NCBI RefSeq assembly: GCF_000021985.1
Contig: NC_011901.1
Coordinates: 1,240,001 to 1,304,000 of the forward strand
DNA: 64,000 nucleotides
Reading direction: 5' to 3'
Source of the DNA: Thioalkalivibrio sulfidiphilus HL-EbGr7
GTDB lineage: Bacteria > Pseudomonadota > Gammaproteobacteria > Ectothiorhodospirales > Ectothiorhodospiraceae
Made by a program: the position numbers and the translations under genes. A model generated the notes under the pieces. The model was given only the letters and a program-made list of their open reading frames with translations. It was not told where the DNA came from and made no database searches. Shown piece after piece: positions 18,551 through 32,613 of the stretch (position 1 is its first letter; each line of letters begins with the position of its first letter).

Positions 18551-19552
18551 GTGGTGACGCTTTCCGACCTTGCCGTCCATCTGGGTGCTGAACTGCACGG
18601 CGACGGCCGGCTCGAGATCACCGGGGTCGCCCCCCTGGACCGGGCCGGCCCCGGCGAACTCGCCTTCCTGAACAACCCCCGCTTTCGCAAGCACCTGCCC
18701 GGTACCCGGGCAGGTGCCGTGCTGTGCAGGGCAGATGATGCGGCCCTGTGCCCGGTGCCGGCGCTGGTGATCTCCGATCCCTACCTGGGCTATGCCCGGG
18801 CCTGTGCCCTGATCTTCCCGGAGCCCTTGCCCCGCGCCGGCATCCACCCCACGGCAGTGGTGGATGCCTCCGCGCGTCTTCATCCGGGTGTCGAGGTGGG
18901 CGCGCAGTGCGTGGTGGGCCCGGAGTGTGTACTGGATCAGGGCGTGGTGCTGGGGCCTGGCTGCATACTGGAGGCCGATTGCCAGGTGGGTGCGGATACG
19001 CGCCTGGGTCCGCGGGTCACGCTCTACCGCGGCACGCGGCTGGGTCGGCGGGTGCGCATCCATGCCGGTGCGGTGCTCGGGGCCGACGGTTTCGGTTTCG
19101 CCCCGGATCAGGCTCGCCACTGGGTGAAGATCCCCCAGCTTGGCCGGGTGGTGGTGGGGGATGACGTGGAGATCGGCGCCAACACCACCATCGACCGGGG
19201 GGCGCTGGAAGACACCGTCATCGGCACCGGCGTGAAGATGGACAACCTCATCCAGGTGGCCCACAACGTGCACATCGGCGATCACACGGCCCTGGCGGGC
19301 TGCGTGGGCATCGCCGGCAGCACTCGCATCGGCAGCCACTGCGCCATTGGCGGCGGAGCCGGTATACTGGGCCACCTGGACATCGCCGACGGTGTGACCG
19401 TCACTGCCATGAGCTTCGTGACCCGCTCCATCCGCGAGCCCGGTGTGTACTCCTCCGGGGTGCCCCATGACACGGCCCGCGAGTGGAACCGGAGTCTCGC
19501 CCGCCTGCGCCGCATGGGGAAGCGCGACAAGGGTGCGCCCGGGCAGGACTGA
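18551..19552 (+). CDS. lpxD: UDP-3-O-acyl-glucosamine N-acyltransferase
   Basis: 333 residues from a GTG codon. It adds the N-2 acyl chain in the third step of lipid A synthesis. The N-terminal uridine-binding domain (about 1-100) contains [13 protein letters not shown] left-handed beta-helix of hexapeptide repeats follows (for example [16 protein letters not shown]). The catalytic histidine lies in [16 protein letters not shown]. If this organism makes the 3-amino sugar (see gnnA and gnnB), the substrate would already carry an amide at position 3. Confidence 0.95.
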   Translation: MVTLSDLAVHLGAELHGDGRLEITGVAPLDRAGPGELAFLNNPRFRKHLPGTRAGAVLCRADDAALCPVPALVISDPYLGYARACALIFPEPLPRAGIHPTAVVDASARLHPGVEVGAQCVVGPECVLDQGVVLGPGCILEADCQVGADTRLGPRVTLYRGTRLGRRVRIHAGAVLGADGFGFAPDQARHWVKIPQLGRVVVGDDVEIGANTTIDRGALEDTVIGTGVKMDNLIQVAHNVHIGDHTALAGCVGIAGSTRIGSHCAIGGGAGILGHLDIADGVTVTAMSFVTRSIREPGVYSSGVPHDTAREWNRSLARLRRMGKRDKGAPGQD

Positions 19553-19631
19553 GCGCTCCGTCTCGATCGACGACAAGCTACCAGCCGCATCGCCCAGGCG
19601 TTCGGCCAGACAACAACACAGGGACACATCA

Positions 19632-20090
19632 TTGGACGCCATGAGCATTCACCAGGTGATGCGCTATCTGCCTCACCGTTACCCCTTTCTCCTGGTGGAC
19701 CGGGTCACCGACTTCAAGCCCGGTGAATACCTGGAGGCCATCAAGAACGTGAGCATCAACGAGCCCTATTTCCAGGGGCATTTCCCCATTCGTCCGGTGA
19801 TGCCCGGCGTGCTGATCATGGAGGCACTGGCCCAGGCCACGGGTCTGCTGGCCTTCAAGACCGAGGAGGCCCGCAACGAGAACCAGGACAAGCAGCAGCT
19901 CTATCTGTTCGTGGGGATCGACGAGGCCCGCTTCCGCCGCCAGGTGGAACCGGGCGACCAGCTGCATCTGCGCGTGGAACTGCTGAGAGTCGTGCGCGGC
20001 ATCTGGCGCTTCAAGGCAGAGGCCCGGGTCAACGGTGACCTGGTGGCTTCCGCCACGCTGATGTGCGCCGGCAAGGAGATCGAGTCATGA
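19632..20090 (+). CDS. fabZ: 3-hydroxyacyl-ACP dehydratase FabZ
   Basis: 152 residues from TTG at 19632, chosen because AGGGA lies 7 nt upstream; ATG at 19641 has no such site. It dehydrates 3-hydroxyacyl-ACP in fatty acid synthesis and competes with LpxA/LpxD for 3-hydroxyacyl-ACP. Hot-dog fold motifs: [13 protein letters not shown], and [22 protein letters not shown] (shown split as [12 protein letters not shown] / [10 protein letters not shown]) with the catalytic histidine and glutamate. The stop overlaps the lpxA start (ATGA). Confidence 0.96.
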   Translation: MDAMSIHQVMRYLPHRYPFLLVDRVTDFKPGEYLEAIKNVSINEPYFQGHFPIRPVMPGVLIMEALAQATGLLAFKTEEARNENQDKQQLYLFVGIDEARFRRQVEPGDQLHLRVELLRVVRGIWRFKAEARVNGDLVASATLMCAGKEIES

Positions 20091-20881
20091 TCGATCCCCG
20101 GGCGGTCATCGAGCCCGGCGCGCAGATCGCCGAGGACGTACACATCGGCCCGTTCACCACCATCGGCGCCGACGTGCGCATCGGCCGGGGTACCCGCATC
20201 GGGCCCCACGTGGTGGTCTCCGGACACACGAGCATTGGCGAGGACTGCCAGGTGTTCCAGTTCGCCTCCATCGGCGAGGCGCCCCAGGACACCGGCTACA
20301 AGGGCGAACCCACCCGGGTGGTGATCGGGGACCGCAACGTGATCCGCGAGTTCGTCACCATCCATCGCGGCACCCCCAAGGGCACCGGCGAGACGCGCAT
20401 CGGCAACGACAACCTGATCATGGCCTACGTGCACATCGCCCATGACTGCGAGGTGGGCAACCATACCATCTTCTCCAATGCCGCCTCCCTGGCCGGACAT
20501 GTGAAGGTGGAGGATCGCGCCATCCTGGGCGGTTTCACCCTGGTGCACCAGTTCTGCCGCATCGGCACCCATGCCTTCACCAGCATGGGCGCGGCGCTCA
20601 ACCGTGACCTTACGCCCTATACCCTGGCCTCGGGCAATTACGCCCGGGCCATCGGCATCAACAAGCTGGGATTGAAGCGTCGCGGGTTTTCCCCTGAGAC
20701 CGTGCGCGCCCTGCACCAGGTGTTCAAGCTGCTGGTGCGCGGCCGTGACCGTGGCGCCGCGATGGCGGCTGCGGAGGAACTGGCGAAGCAGTCTCCGGAA
20801 GTGGCCCGTTTCGTGGAGTTTGTGAAGTCGAGCCAGCGCGGTATCGTGCGTTCGGGTCGCAGGCACCCATCTGAAGGGTGA
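20087..20881 (+). CDS. lpxA: UDP-N-acetylglucosamine acyltransferase
   Basis: 264 residues from the ATG overlapping the fabZ stop. It is the first lipid A acyltransferase, a trimeric left-handed beta-helix. The catalytic histidine is H119 in [14 protein letters not shown]138 (LAGH) and H154 (LVHQFC) correspond to substrate-binding histidines. The C-terminal helical part begins [11 protein letters not shown]. Because gnnA and gnnB follow on the opposite strand, the preferred acceptor may be UDP-GlcNAc3N (N-acylation at C3) rather than UDP-GlcNAc; that is inferred from context. Confidence 0.96.
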   Translation: MIDPRAVIEPGAQIAEDVHIGPFTTIGADVRIGRGTRIGPHVVVSGHTSIGEDCQVFQFASIGEAPQDTGYKGEPTRVVIGDRNVIREFVTIHRGTPKGTGETRIGNDNLIMAYVHIAHDCEVGNHTIFSNAASLAGHVKVEDRAILGGFTLVHQFCRIGTHAFTSMGAALNRDLTPYTLASGNYARAIGINKLGLKRRGFSPETVRALHQVFKLLVRGRDRGAAMAAAEELAKQSPEVARFVEFVKSSQRGIVRSGRRHPSEG

Positions 20882-21007
20882 AGTGCGAATTTAGAAGTGA
20901 GATGTAGGAAGTAGGAAGTGCATTGGCGGAGCTTTGCCATTCACCTATTGTCACTTCTCACTTCTCACTTCTCACTTCTCACTTCTCACTTCTCACTTCT
21001 CACTTCA
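20880..21007. repeat. family B inverted repeat B1 with a CACTTCT heptamer array
   Basis: The left arm has GAAGTGCGAA, AGAAGTGAGATG, GGAAGTAGGAAGTG. The right arm is a perfect tandem array of seven CACTTCT units (20952-21000) followed by CACTTCA. The final TCA (21005-21007) is the complement of the lpxB stop codon, so lpxB terminates inside the array. Located between convergent lpxA and lpxB. Confidence 0.9.
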
Positions 21008-22157
21008 ATCCAGTTTCCCGGTGTCGATCAGTTCCAGCGCCATCCGCGCCACATTCTCCGATCCCCCGCCTTCCCCCAGTCTTTCCCGGATGATCCCGAG
21101 GCGTTCGCGCACCTGGCGCGCGTAGTCGTTGTCCGTCAGCAGGCGCTCGATCTCACCGGTGATGGCCTCGGGGGTGGCTTCGTGCTGGATGAATTCCGGT
21201 ACCACCCGTTCGCCGGCAACGATGTTGGCCAGCCCGATGTCACGGATCAGGATCAGTCGCTTGAGGATGGCGTAGGTGATCGGTGAGACCCGGTAGAGGA
21301 TGGCCATGGGCACCCGCAGCAGGCCCGCTTCCAGGGTGGCGGTGCCCGATGCGATCATCAGGGCATCGCTGGCGTGCATGGCGTCGTAGGTGCGACCACT
21401 CACCTGCACGATGCCCAGGCTGCCGTCCACGTGGGACGTGACATCCCGCTCCACGTCCACGCCGGGGGCGATGGGCATGATGAACTGCACGCTGGGGATG
21501 CGGCTGCGCAGCAGCCGGGCGGATTCCATGATCAGGGGCAGGTGACGGCGCAGCTCACCGCGACGGCTGCCGGGCAGGATGCCCACCACCGGGGCGGTCT
21601 CGTTGAGGCCGAAGCCGCGGCGCAGGGTGTAGCAGTCCGCCGAGGCCCGCACCTCGTCTACCAGCGGGTTGCCCACGTAGCGCACCGGAATGCCATGCTT
21701 GCGATAGACCGCCTCCTCGAAGGGAAACAGCACGGCCATGGCGTCGATCACCTGGCCGATGCGCCGCACCCGGCGCGCGCGCCAGGCCCAGACCTGGGGG
21801 CTGACGTAGAACAGCACCTTCACGCCCTTGCCCTTGGCGAAGCGGGCCAGGCGCAGGTTGAACTCCACGTAATCCACCAGCACCAGCAGGCGCGGAGGCT
21901 CCCGCTCGATGCTGTGCTTGAGGGTGTTCAGGGCCCGGCGGATATCACCGTAATGGGCCAGCACCTCCACCAGGCCCACCACCGCCAGGCGGGTGCTGTC
22001 CACCAGGATCTCCACGCCCGCATCCCTGAGTGCACCGCCGCCCATGCCGGAGAAGCGCAGTTCCGGGCGCAGGCGGCGCAGGGCGCGCACCATGTTGGCG
22101 GCGTGCAGGTCGCCGGAGGCCTCACCCGCCACCACCATCACATGGTCGTGACTGGGC

Positions 22158-22171
<14 letters not shown>
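21005..22171 (-). CDS. lpxB: lipid A disaccharide synthase
   Basis: 388 residues, a GT19-family glycosyltransferase. It joins UDP-2,3-diacyl-sugar to lipid X to make the beta-1,6 disaccharide on the inner membrane. Motifs: VAGEASGDLHAANMVRAL at the N-terminus and GILPGSRRGELRRHLP, plus SGTATLEAGL in the C-terminal domain. Its start overlaps the end of gnnB by 14 bp, making it the last gene of a gnnA-gnnB-lpxB operon. It points towards lpxA instead of following it, unlike in E. coli. Confidence 0.96.
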
Positions 22172-23252
<1,081 letters not shown>

Positions 23253-23301
23253 GGGATGGTCTGCCTCGTGTCTTGAAAAGGGATTCGTGTGGGGCGCGCG
23301 C

Positions 23302-24255
23302 TCAGCGCAGCACCCGGGCGTTGCGCAGCACCAGGTCGGTGATCCGGATGGCGGTCTCCAGGGCACGCTGGCCGTCCTCGCCGGAGACGATCACCGGCGC
23401 GCCCTCCTGGATGGCCTTGAGGAAGGCAATGATCTCCGCCTTGAGCGCATCGCTTTCGTCGAAGAAGCTCTCCTCGCTGGTGATCTCGGGAATGCCCGGG
23501 AACATCTCCCGCTCACCCACCCGGTGGATGGACAGGCCGCGGTTCTGGAAGTCCACGGAGATGTAGGCGCTGGGCTCGAAGATGCGCATCTTGCGCTCGC
23601 TCTTCATGCTCACCCGGCTGGAGGTCACGTTGGCCACGCAGCCGTTCTCGAATTCCAGGCGTGCATTGGCGATGTCCACCGCCTGGGACAGCACCTGGGC
23701 GCCGCTGGCGGCGATGGATTTGAGCGGCGAGCGCACCATGTCCAGGATGATGTCGATGTCGTGGATCATCAGATCCAGCACCACGTTCACGTCCGTGGCC
23801 CGGGGCTTGAAGGGGGCCAGGCGGTGGGACTCGATGAACAGGGGGCGGATGTTGCGGTCGGCCAGGTCCATGAGGGCGGCGTTGAAGCGCTCCAGGTGAC
23901 CCACCTGCAGGATCACGCCCTTGTCCCTGGCGATTCGGTTGAGTTCGGCGGCCTCTTCCACGGTCACGGTGATGGGCTTTTCCACCAGCACGTGGGTGCC
24001 GTGTTCCAGGAAGTCCTTCGCCACCTGGAAGTGCAGGGTGGTGGGCACCGCGATGCTCACCGCATCCACCTTGCCCAGCAGTTCCTTGTAGTCGGTCAGG
24101 GCGCGGCAGTGGCAGTCGGCGGCCACGGCGGCAGCCTGCTGGGGACTGGCGTCCACGACGGCGATCAGGTCGGCATTGGGGAGGGCTGCGTACTTCTGGG
24201 CGTGGAATTTGCCGAGGTAGCCCACGCCGATCACGGCGCAACGGGTGCTGGACAT
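23302..24255 (-). CDS. gnnA: Gfo/Idh/MocA-family NAD-dependent oxidoreductase, probable UDP-GlcNAc 3-dehydrogenase GnnA
   Basis: 317 residues from the ATG at 24255; the open frame further upstream runs through repeats. The N-terminal Rossmann fold has G10-V-G12-Y-L-G15. The family EKP motif (VLVEKPITV) holds the conserved lysine, and HDIDIILDMV lies in the C-terminal substrate domain. GnnA oxidises the 3-hydroxyl of UDP-GlcNAc so that GnnB can aminate it. It is 49 bp upstream of gnnB in the same operon as lpxB. WbpB-type sugar dehydrogenases are the nearest alternatives by sequence class. Confidence 0.75.
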   Translation of the reverse strand: MSSTRCAVIGVGYLGKFHAQKYAALPNADLIAVVDASPQQAAAVAADCHCRALTDYKELLGKVDAVSIAVPTTLHFQVAKDFLEHGTHVLVEKPITVTVEEAAELNRIARDKGVILQVGHLERFNAALMDLADRNIRPLFIESHRLAPFKPRATDVNVVLDLMIHDIDIILDMVRSPLKSIAASGAQVLSQAVDIANARLEFENGCVANVTSSRVSMKSERKMRIFEPSAYISVDFQNRGLSIHRVGEREMFPGIPEITSEESFFDESDALKAEIIAFLKAIQEGAPVIVSGEDGQRALETAIRITDLVLRNARVLR

Positions 24256-24340
24256 GAGGGGATCCGGTTTTTCAGGTTTATCAATGGCTTGGAAATTTGG
24301 CACCGGGACCCGTGAGGGCTGCCGGTGCTGTGGTAGCATT

Positions 24341-24447
24341 GTTCGGCCCGTCCTGGGCCTCACCACTGTGGGGCTCGCGCGATGAATCGCTCCGGGCGAT
24401 TCATAGTTCGGCCCGTCCCTGGGCCTCGCCCCTGTGGGGCCTGCGCG
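24341..24447. repeat. family F GC-rich repeats, two tandem copies (F2a/F2b)
   Basis: Two copies starting TTCGGCCCGTCC (24342 and about 24407), each with a TGGGCCTC...GTGGGG hairpin core, separated by a palindromic GATGAATCGC/GCGATTCAT. They occupy the divergent gap between gnnA and rnhB. Related copies: cdsA (12041-12198) and the tRNA-Ser region (54505-54576, 54846-54900). Confidence 0.7.
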
Positions 24448-24484
24448 GCGTGGGCGTAGTTTACTGGATTTCTGTGGGGGATGC

Positions 24485-25093
24485 GTGGATCTGGAGGCCT
24501 GGCTGGGGTTGCCCGGGGTGGCGGGCGTGGACGAGGTGGGCCGGGGTCCGCTGGCGGGTCCGGTGGTGGCCGCAGCGGTGATCCTGGACCCGGCGAGACC
24601 CATCGATGGACTCAAGGATTCCAAGAAACTGAGCCCTGCACGCCGGGAGGCCCTGGACGTGCAGATCCGCGAGCGCTCCCTGGCCTTTGCCCTGGGGCTC
24701 TGCACCCCGGCGGAGATCGACCGCATCAACATCCTGCAGGCGAGCCTGCTGGCCATGCAGCGGGCCGTGGAGGCCCTGTCGCACCGCCCCGAGATGGCCC
24801 TGGTGGATGGCAATCGCTGCCCGAAACTCACCATGACCGCCCACGCGGTGATCAAGGGCGACAGCCGGGTGCCGGCCATCAGCGCTGCCTCGATCATCGC
24901 CAAGGTGCACCGGGACCGGCTGATGCTGGCACTGGACGAACAACACCCGGGCTATGGGCTGGGCTCGCACATGGGTTACCCGACCCCCGTGCACCTGGAG
25001 GCCCTGGAGCGCCTCGGTCCCAGCCCCTGCCACCGCCTGAGCTTCGCCCCGGTGCGCCGGGCGGCGGAGCGCATGCAGGTTGCACTGTTCTGA
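24485..25093 (+). CDS. rnhB: ribonuclease HII
   Basis: 202 residues from GTG at 24485, chosen because TGGGGGA lies just upstream and the length is normal. It removes ribonucleotides from DNA and RNA-DNA hybrids. The DEDD residues can be placed: [15 protein letters not shown] (D16, E17), LVDGNRCP (third aspartate) and the HRDRLM region (fourth). Motif [12 protein letters not shown] is typical. The gene normally sits between lpxB and dnaE; here the lpxB block is inverted. Confidence 0.94.
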
Positions 25094-25104
25094 TGAGGCG
25101 GATC

Positions 25105-25220
25105 ACGCAGAGAGCGCAAAGACGCAGGGGCCGCGAAGGAAGCAGGCATCAGAATAGCCGCGCGGCGTCTGTGATAATTTTCCGGCTCCGCGTTCTTTGC
25201 GTCTCTGCGTGCTCCGCGTT
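25105..25220. repeat. family A inverted repeat A1
   Basis: Left arm ACGCAGAGAGCGCAAAGACG, right arm CGTTCTTTGCGTCTCTGCGT, with about 65 nt between them. One of eight family A copies in the window. Fills the rnhB-dnaE gap. Confidence 0.85.
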
Positions 25221-25252
25221 AAATCGCCATTACTGAATAGAACTATCCATAC

Positions 25253-28741
<3,489 letters not shown>

Positions 28742-28748
28742 AAGGACA

Positions 28749-28850
28749 AGTGGAAGTGCGAAGTGTGAATTGGGAAGTCGGAAGTGGGGGTGAGGGTGGT
28801 TCCATTCACATTTCCCAATTCACACTTCCCCCTTCAATTCGCACTTCCCT
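28749..28850. repeat. family B inverted repeat B2
   Basis: The left arm runs through AAGTGGAAGTGCGAAGTGTG and GGGAAGTCGGAAG; the right arm runs through TTTCCCAATTCACACTTCCC and TTCGCACTTCCC. Between dnaE and accA, beginning 8 bp after the dnaE stop. Confidence 0.85.
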
Positions 28851-28914
28851 CAGCAAAAGCGTTAGAATCCCAGCCTTGCCGACGACAACGAATCCAAACC
28901 CGGCAGCCATTCTT

Positions 28915-29874
28915 ATGAACCCTGATTTTCTCGACTTTGAACAGCCGATCGCCGAACTTGAGGCCAAGATCGAGGAACTTCGCTATGTGGGCGATGATGC
29001 CGAGGTCAACATCCAGGAAGAGATCTCGCGGCTGCAGGCCAAGTGCAAGTCCCTGACCGAGTCCATCTTCTCCAAGCTCTCCGCCTGGCAGGTGGCCCAG
29101 CTGGCCCGCCATCCGCGCCGTCCCTACACCCTGGACTACATCGGCCGCCTGTTCACCGACTTCGAGGAACTGCACGGCGATCGCGCCTATGCCGACGACG
29201 CCGCCATCGTGGGCGGCATGGCCCGCTTCGATGGACAGCCGGTGGTGGTCATCGGCCACCAGAAGGGCCGCGACACCAAGGAAAAGATCCGCCGCAACTT
29301 CGGCATGCCCCGTCCCGAAGGCTACCGCAAGGCCCTGCGCCTGATGCGTCTGGCGGAGCGCTTCCGCCTGCCGGTCTTCACCTTCATCGACACCCCCGGC
29401 GCCTATCCCGGCGTGGGTGCCGAGGAGCGTGGCCAGAGCGAGGCCATCGCCATGAACCTGCAGGTGATGGCGGGTCTGCGCACACCCGTCATCTGCACCG
29501 TGATCGGGGAGGGCGGCTCCGGTGGCGCGCTGGCCATCGGCGTGGGCGACCGGGTGATGATGCTCCAGTACAGCACCTACTCGGTGATCTCCCCCGAGGG
29601 CTGCGCCTCCATCCTGTGGAAGAGTGCCGAGCGCGCTTCCGATGCCGCCGAGGCCCTGGGCATCACCTCCGCCCGGCTCAAGGAGCTGGGCCTGATCGAC
29701 ACCATCATCCCCGAGCCCCTGGGCGGCGCCCACCGCAACCCGGAGCAGATGGCCGGCAACCTGCACACCGCGCTCGCCGAGGCCCTGCAGACCTTCAGCG
29801 CCATGGACACCGATGCGCTGCTGGAGCGCCGCTATGGGCGGCTGATGGGGTATGGCGAATACAAAGAAGGGTGA
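28915..29874 (+). CDS. accA: acetyl-CoA carboxylase carboxyltransferase subunit alpha
   Basis: 319 residues from the ATG at 28915, identical in length to E. coli AccA. With AccD it transfers CO2 from carboxybiotin to acetyl-CoA, giving malonyl-CoA. N-terminus [18 protein letters not shown]; crotonase-type core with [16 protein letters not shown] and [14 protein letters not shown], the glycines that line the CoA/biotin site. Between repeats B2 and B3. Confidence 0.97.
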   Translation: MNPDFLDFEQPIAELEAKIEELRYVGDDAEVNIQEEISRLQAKCKSLTESIFSKLSAWQVAQLARHPRRPYTLDYIGRLFTDFEELHGDRAYADDAAIVGGMARFDGQPVVVIGHQKGRDTKEKIRRNFGMPRPEGYRKALRLMRLAERFRLPVFTFIDTPGAYPGVGAEERGQSEAIAMNLQVMAGLRTPVICTVIGEGGSGGALAIGVGDRVMMLQYSTYSVISPEGCASILWKSAERASDAAEALGITSARLKELGLIDTIIPEPLGGAHRNPEQMAGNLHTALAEALQTFSAMDTDALLERRYGRLMGYGEYKEG

Positions 29875-29877
29875 ACT

Positions 29878-29953
29878 GAAGTGCGAAGTGTGAATTGGGA
29901 AGTGCGAATTGAAAGCCTTTACTTCCCACTTCCCAACTCACACTTCGCACTTC
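29878..29953. repeat. family B inverted repeat B3, abutting the tilS start codon
   Basis: GAAGTGCGAAGTGTGAATTG and its mirror ending CACACTTCGCACTTC at 29953; the next base opens the tilS ATG. The repeat occupies the whole gap and replaces any normal ribosome binding site for tilS. Confidence 0.9.
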
Positions 29954-31213
29954 ATGGCCATGTTGTCTGACGTCCTCCGCGATGCCCTGCGGCATCTCCC
30001 TCCCGCCTCCCGCCTGATCGTCGCCTTCAGCGGCGGCCTCGATTCCCACGTGCTGCTGCATGCCGCCGCGGCCCTGCGCGGTGTAGGGTTTCCCGAGCTT
30101 CGCGCCATCCACGTGCATCACGGCCTCAATCCCCGTGCCGATGCCTGGGTCGAGCATTGCGGCCAGGTCTGCGAAGACCTGGGCGTGGAACTCAGGGTGA
30201 TCCATGTGGATGCCTCGCCGGCCGACGGGGAGAGCCCGGAGGCGGCGGCGCGCCGTGTCCGCTATGCCGCGCTCGAGGCCGCGCTGCTGCCGGGCGACGG
30301 CTTGCTCACCGCCCATCATCAGCGGGACCAGGCGGAGACCCTGTTGCTGCAACTGCTGCGGGGTTCCGGCCCGGCGGGTCTGGCGGCGATGCCCCGCTGG
30401 CAGCCCCTGGGTGCGGGCTGGCATGGCCGGCCCCTGCTGGAGGTCTCCCGAGAGGTTCTGGAGGGTCACGCCCGGGATCATGGCCTTGCCTGGATCGAGG
30501 ACGACAGCAACCGGGACACCCGTTTTGACCGCAACCTGCTGCGCGAACGGATCATGCCCTTGCTGCGCGAGCGCTGGCCCTCCCTGGACCAGACCCTGGC
30601 CCGGGCCGCCGGACACCAGGCGGAGAGTCTCGGCCTGCTGGGGGACCTGGCGCGCCAGGACCTGGAGGCCCTGCGCGGTGACTTCAGTGGCACCCTGTCC
30701 GTGGCCGCGCTCAAGACCCTGCGCCCGGCGCGCCAGCGCAATGTCCTGCGCTTCTGGCTCATGGAAAAGGGTTTGCCAATGCCATCCCAGGCGCGCCTGC
30801 AGAGCGTGCTGGACGACGTGCTCGCTGCCGGCCCGGATACCACGCCGCTGGTGGCCTGGCCGGGTGGCGAGATCCGCCGCTACCGGGACGCCCTGCATGC
30901 CATGGTGCCGCTCGGAGATCACGATCCCGGCCAGTGTTTCAAATGGGATGGCCGCAGCGCCCTTGAGATCCCGTCCCTTGGTGTGACGCTGTCCGGCGAT
31001 TGGCTGGCCTCTCAGGGGGTGAGTCTGGCGCCGGGGGAGACCTTCACCGTGGCCTTTCGCCTGGGCGGCGAGACCCTGCGGGTACGGGACCGGACCCGGG
31101 ACCTGAAGAAGTTGATGCAGGAACGGGGCGTCCCGCCCTGGCTGCGGGACCGGCTGCCCCTGGTGTTTCGGGGGGAGGTGCTGGTGGCGGTGTACTGGAA
31201 GTCGGAAGTCTGA
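29954..31213 (+). CDS. tilS: tRNA(Ile)-lysidine synthetase
   Basis: 419 residues from the ATG at 29954. It modifies C34 of tRNA-Ile(CAU) to lysidine with ATP and lysine. The PP-loop motif SGGLDS is at 26-31, followed by VHHGLNPRA and the HHQRDQAETLLLQLLRG motif. The C-terminal TilS domain ends near RGEVLVAVYW. The start directly follows repeat B3 with no Shine-Dalgarno. A TTG/ATG start inside the repeat (29909) would add 15 repeat-coded residues. Confidence 0.94.
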   Translation: MAMLSDVLRDALRHLPPASRLIVAFSGGLDSHVLLHAAAALRGVGFPELRAIHVHHGLNPRADAWVEHCGQVCEDLGVELRVIHVDASPADGESPEAAARRVRYAALEAALLPGDGLLTAHHQRDQAETLLLQLLRGSGPAGLAAMPRWQPLGAGWHGRPLLEVSREVLEGHARDHGLAWIEDDSNRDTRFDRNLLRERIMPLLRERWPSLDQTLARAAGHQAESLGLLGDLARQDLEALRGDFSGTLSVAALKTLRPARQRNVLRFWLMEKGLPMPSQARLQSVLDDVLAAGPDTTPLVAWPGGEIRRYRDALHAMVPLGDHDPGQCFKWDGRSALEIPSLGVTLSGDWLASQGVSLAPGETFTVAFRLGGETLRVRDRTRDLKKLMQERGVPPWLRDRLPLVFRGEVLVAVYWKSEV

Positions 31214-31372
31214 ACCTGGAAGTGCGAAGTGGTGTGGCATTGAAAAGGGCGGCCGTGGCCGCCCTTTTCCATTTTGTATATCGGCTGGGCATGAGAGCGA
31301 AGCCGGTGTCCGGGAGAGGCCGTGGTCCTTGCCGTTTCCCGTTTCCCACTTCCCAATTCACCCTTCCAACTT
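31196..31372. repeat. family B repeat B4, overlapping the tilS 3' end and the tilS/metK gap
   Basis: Left arm TGGAAGTCGGAAGTCTG...GGAAGTGCGAAGTGG, right arm GTTTCCCACTTCCCAATTCACCC. The left arm encodes the last tilS codons (YWKSEV) and its stop, and the right arm ends next to the metK stop. A separate GC terminator (31242-31269) lies inside. Confidence 0.75.
31242..31269. terminator. bidirectional terminator between tilS and metK
   Basis: GAAAAGGGCGGCC / GGCCGCCCTTTTC is a perfect stem with a 2-nt loop. It has A-runs upstream and T-runs downstream on both strands, so it can end transcripts of both convergent genes. Confidence 0.85.
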
Positions 31373-31373
31373 T

Positions 31374-32543
31374 CTACGAGGCCTTGAGGCCCTTGGCGGC
31401 ATCGGCCAGCGCCTCGGCCCGGTCGGTGCGCTCCCAGCTCACGTCCAGATCCTCGCGGCCGAAGTGCCCGTAGCTCGCCGTGGGGCGGTAGATGGGCCGC
31501 TCCAGGTCCAGCATGGTGAGGATGCCGTAGGGGCGCAGGTCGAAGTGTTCGCGCACCAGGGCGGTGAGGGTGCCCTCGTCCACCTTGCCGGTACCGAAGG
31601 TCTCCACGGCGATGGATGTGGGCTCGGCCACGCCGATGGCGTAGGAGACCTGCACCTCGCAGCGCGATGCCAGGCCGGCGGCCACGATGTTCTTGGCCAC
31701 GTAACGGCAGGCATAGGCGGCGGAGCGGTCCACCTTGGAGGGGTCCTTGCCGGAGAAGGCGCCGCCCCCGTGGCGGGCCATGCCGCCGTAGGTGTCGACG
31801 ATGATCTTGCGGCCGGTGAGCCCGGCATCGCCCAGGGGGCCGCCGGTGACGAAACGGCCGGTGGGGTTGATGTGGTACTTGGTGTCCTTGTGCAGCCTGT
31901 CGCCCAGCACCGGCTTGATGATCTCCTCCATGACCGCCTCGCGCAGTGCCTTCTGCTCGATGTCCGCCGCGTGCTGGGTGGAGAGCACCACGGCATCGAT
32001 GGTGGTGGCCTTGCCGTTCTCGTAGCGAAAGCTCACCTGGCTCTTGGCGTCGGGGCGCAGCCAGGGCAGCCGGCCGTTCTTGCGCACCTCGGCCTGGCGG
32101 CGCACCAGGCGGTGGGCGAAGTGGATGGGGGCGGGCATCAGCACCTCGGTCTCGTCGCAGGCGTAGCCGAACATCAGGCCCTGGTCGCCGGCACCCTGGT
32201 CCTCGGGACGTGCGCGGTCCACGCCCTGGTTGATGTCGGCGGACTGGGCGCCGATCAGGTTCATCACCGCGCAGGTGTCGGCATCGAAGCCCATCTCGGA
32301 ACTGGTGTAGCCGATGTCGCGCACCACCTCGCGCACGATGCGCTCGATGTCCACGGTGGCGCTGGACTTGACCTCGCCGCCCACGGCCACCACGCCGGTG
32401 GTGCAGAAGGTCTCGGCGGCCACCCGGGCCTTGGGGTCCTGGGCCAGGTAGGCGTCCAGGATGGCGTCGGAGACCTGGTCGCTGAGCTTGTCGGGATGGC
32501 CTTCGGATACGGATTCGGAGGTGAACAGGTAGGTCTTGTTCAT
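31374..32543 (-). CDS. metK: S-adenosylmethionine synthetase
   Basis: 389 residues from the ATG at 32543, set by AAGGAG 8 nt upstream. It makes SAM from ATP and methionine. Motifs: [19 protein letters not shown] (N-terminal ATP site), [12 protein letters not shown] and [16 protein letters not shown]. Its neighbours upstream on the same strand are two SAM-consuming methyltransferases that need three SAM per betaine, so local SAM supply fits the pathway. It ends at the bidirectional terminator. Confidence 0.97.
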   Translation of the reverse strand: MNKTYLFTSESVSEGHPDKLSDQVSDAILDAYLAQDPKARVAAETFCTTGVVAVGGEVKSSATVDIERIVREVVRDIGYTSSEMGFDADTCAVMNLIGAQSADINQGVDRARPEDQGAGDQGLMFGYACDETEVLMPAPIHFAHRLVRRQAEVRKNGRLPWLRPDAKSQVSFRYENGKATTIDAVVLSTQHAADIEQKALREAVMEEIIKPVLGDRLHKDTKYHINPTGRFVTGGPLGDAGLTGRKIIVDTYGGMARHGGGAFSGKDPSKVDRSAAYACRYVAKNIVAAGLASRCEVQVSYAIGVAEPTSIAVETFGTGKVDEGTLTALVREHFDLRPYGILTMLDLERPIYRPTASYGHFGREDLDVSWERTDRAEALADAAKGLKAS

Positions 32544-32613
32544 GGCATGGCTCCTTGAGTCATGAATGGATATGCAGCTGAGCGGCACCTGGAACGGGTG
32601 CCGCAGGCGGGAA

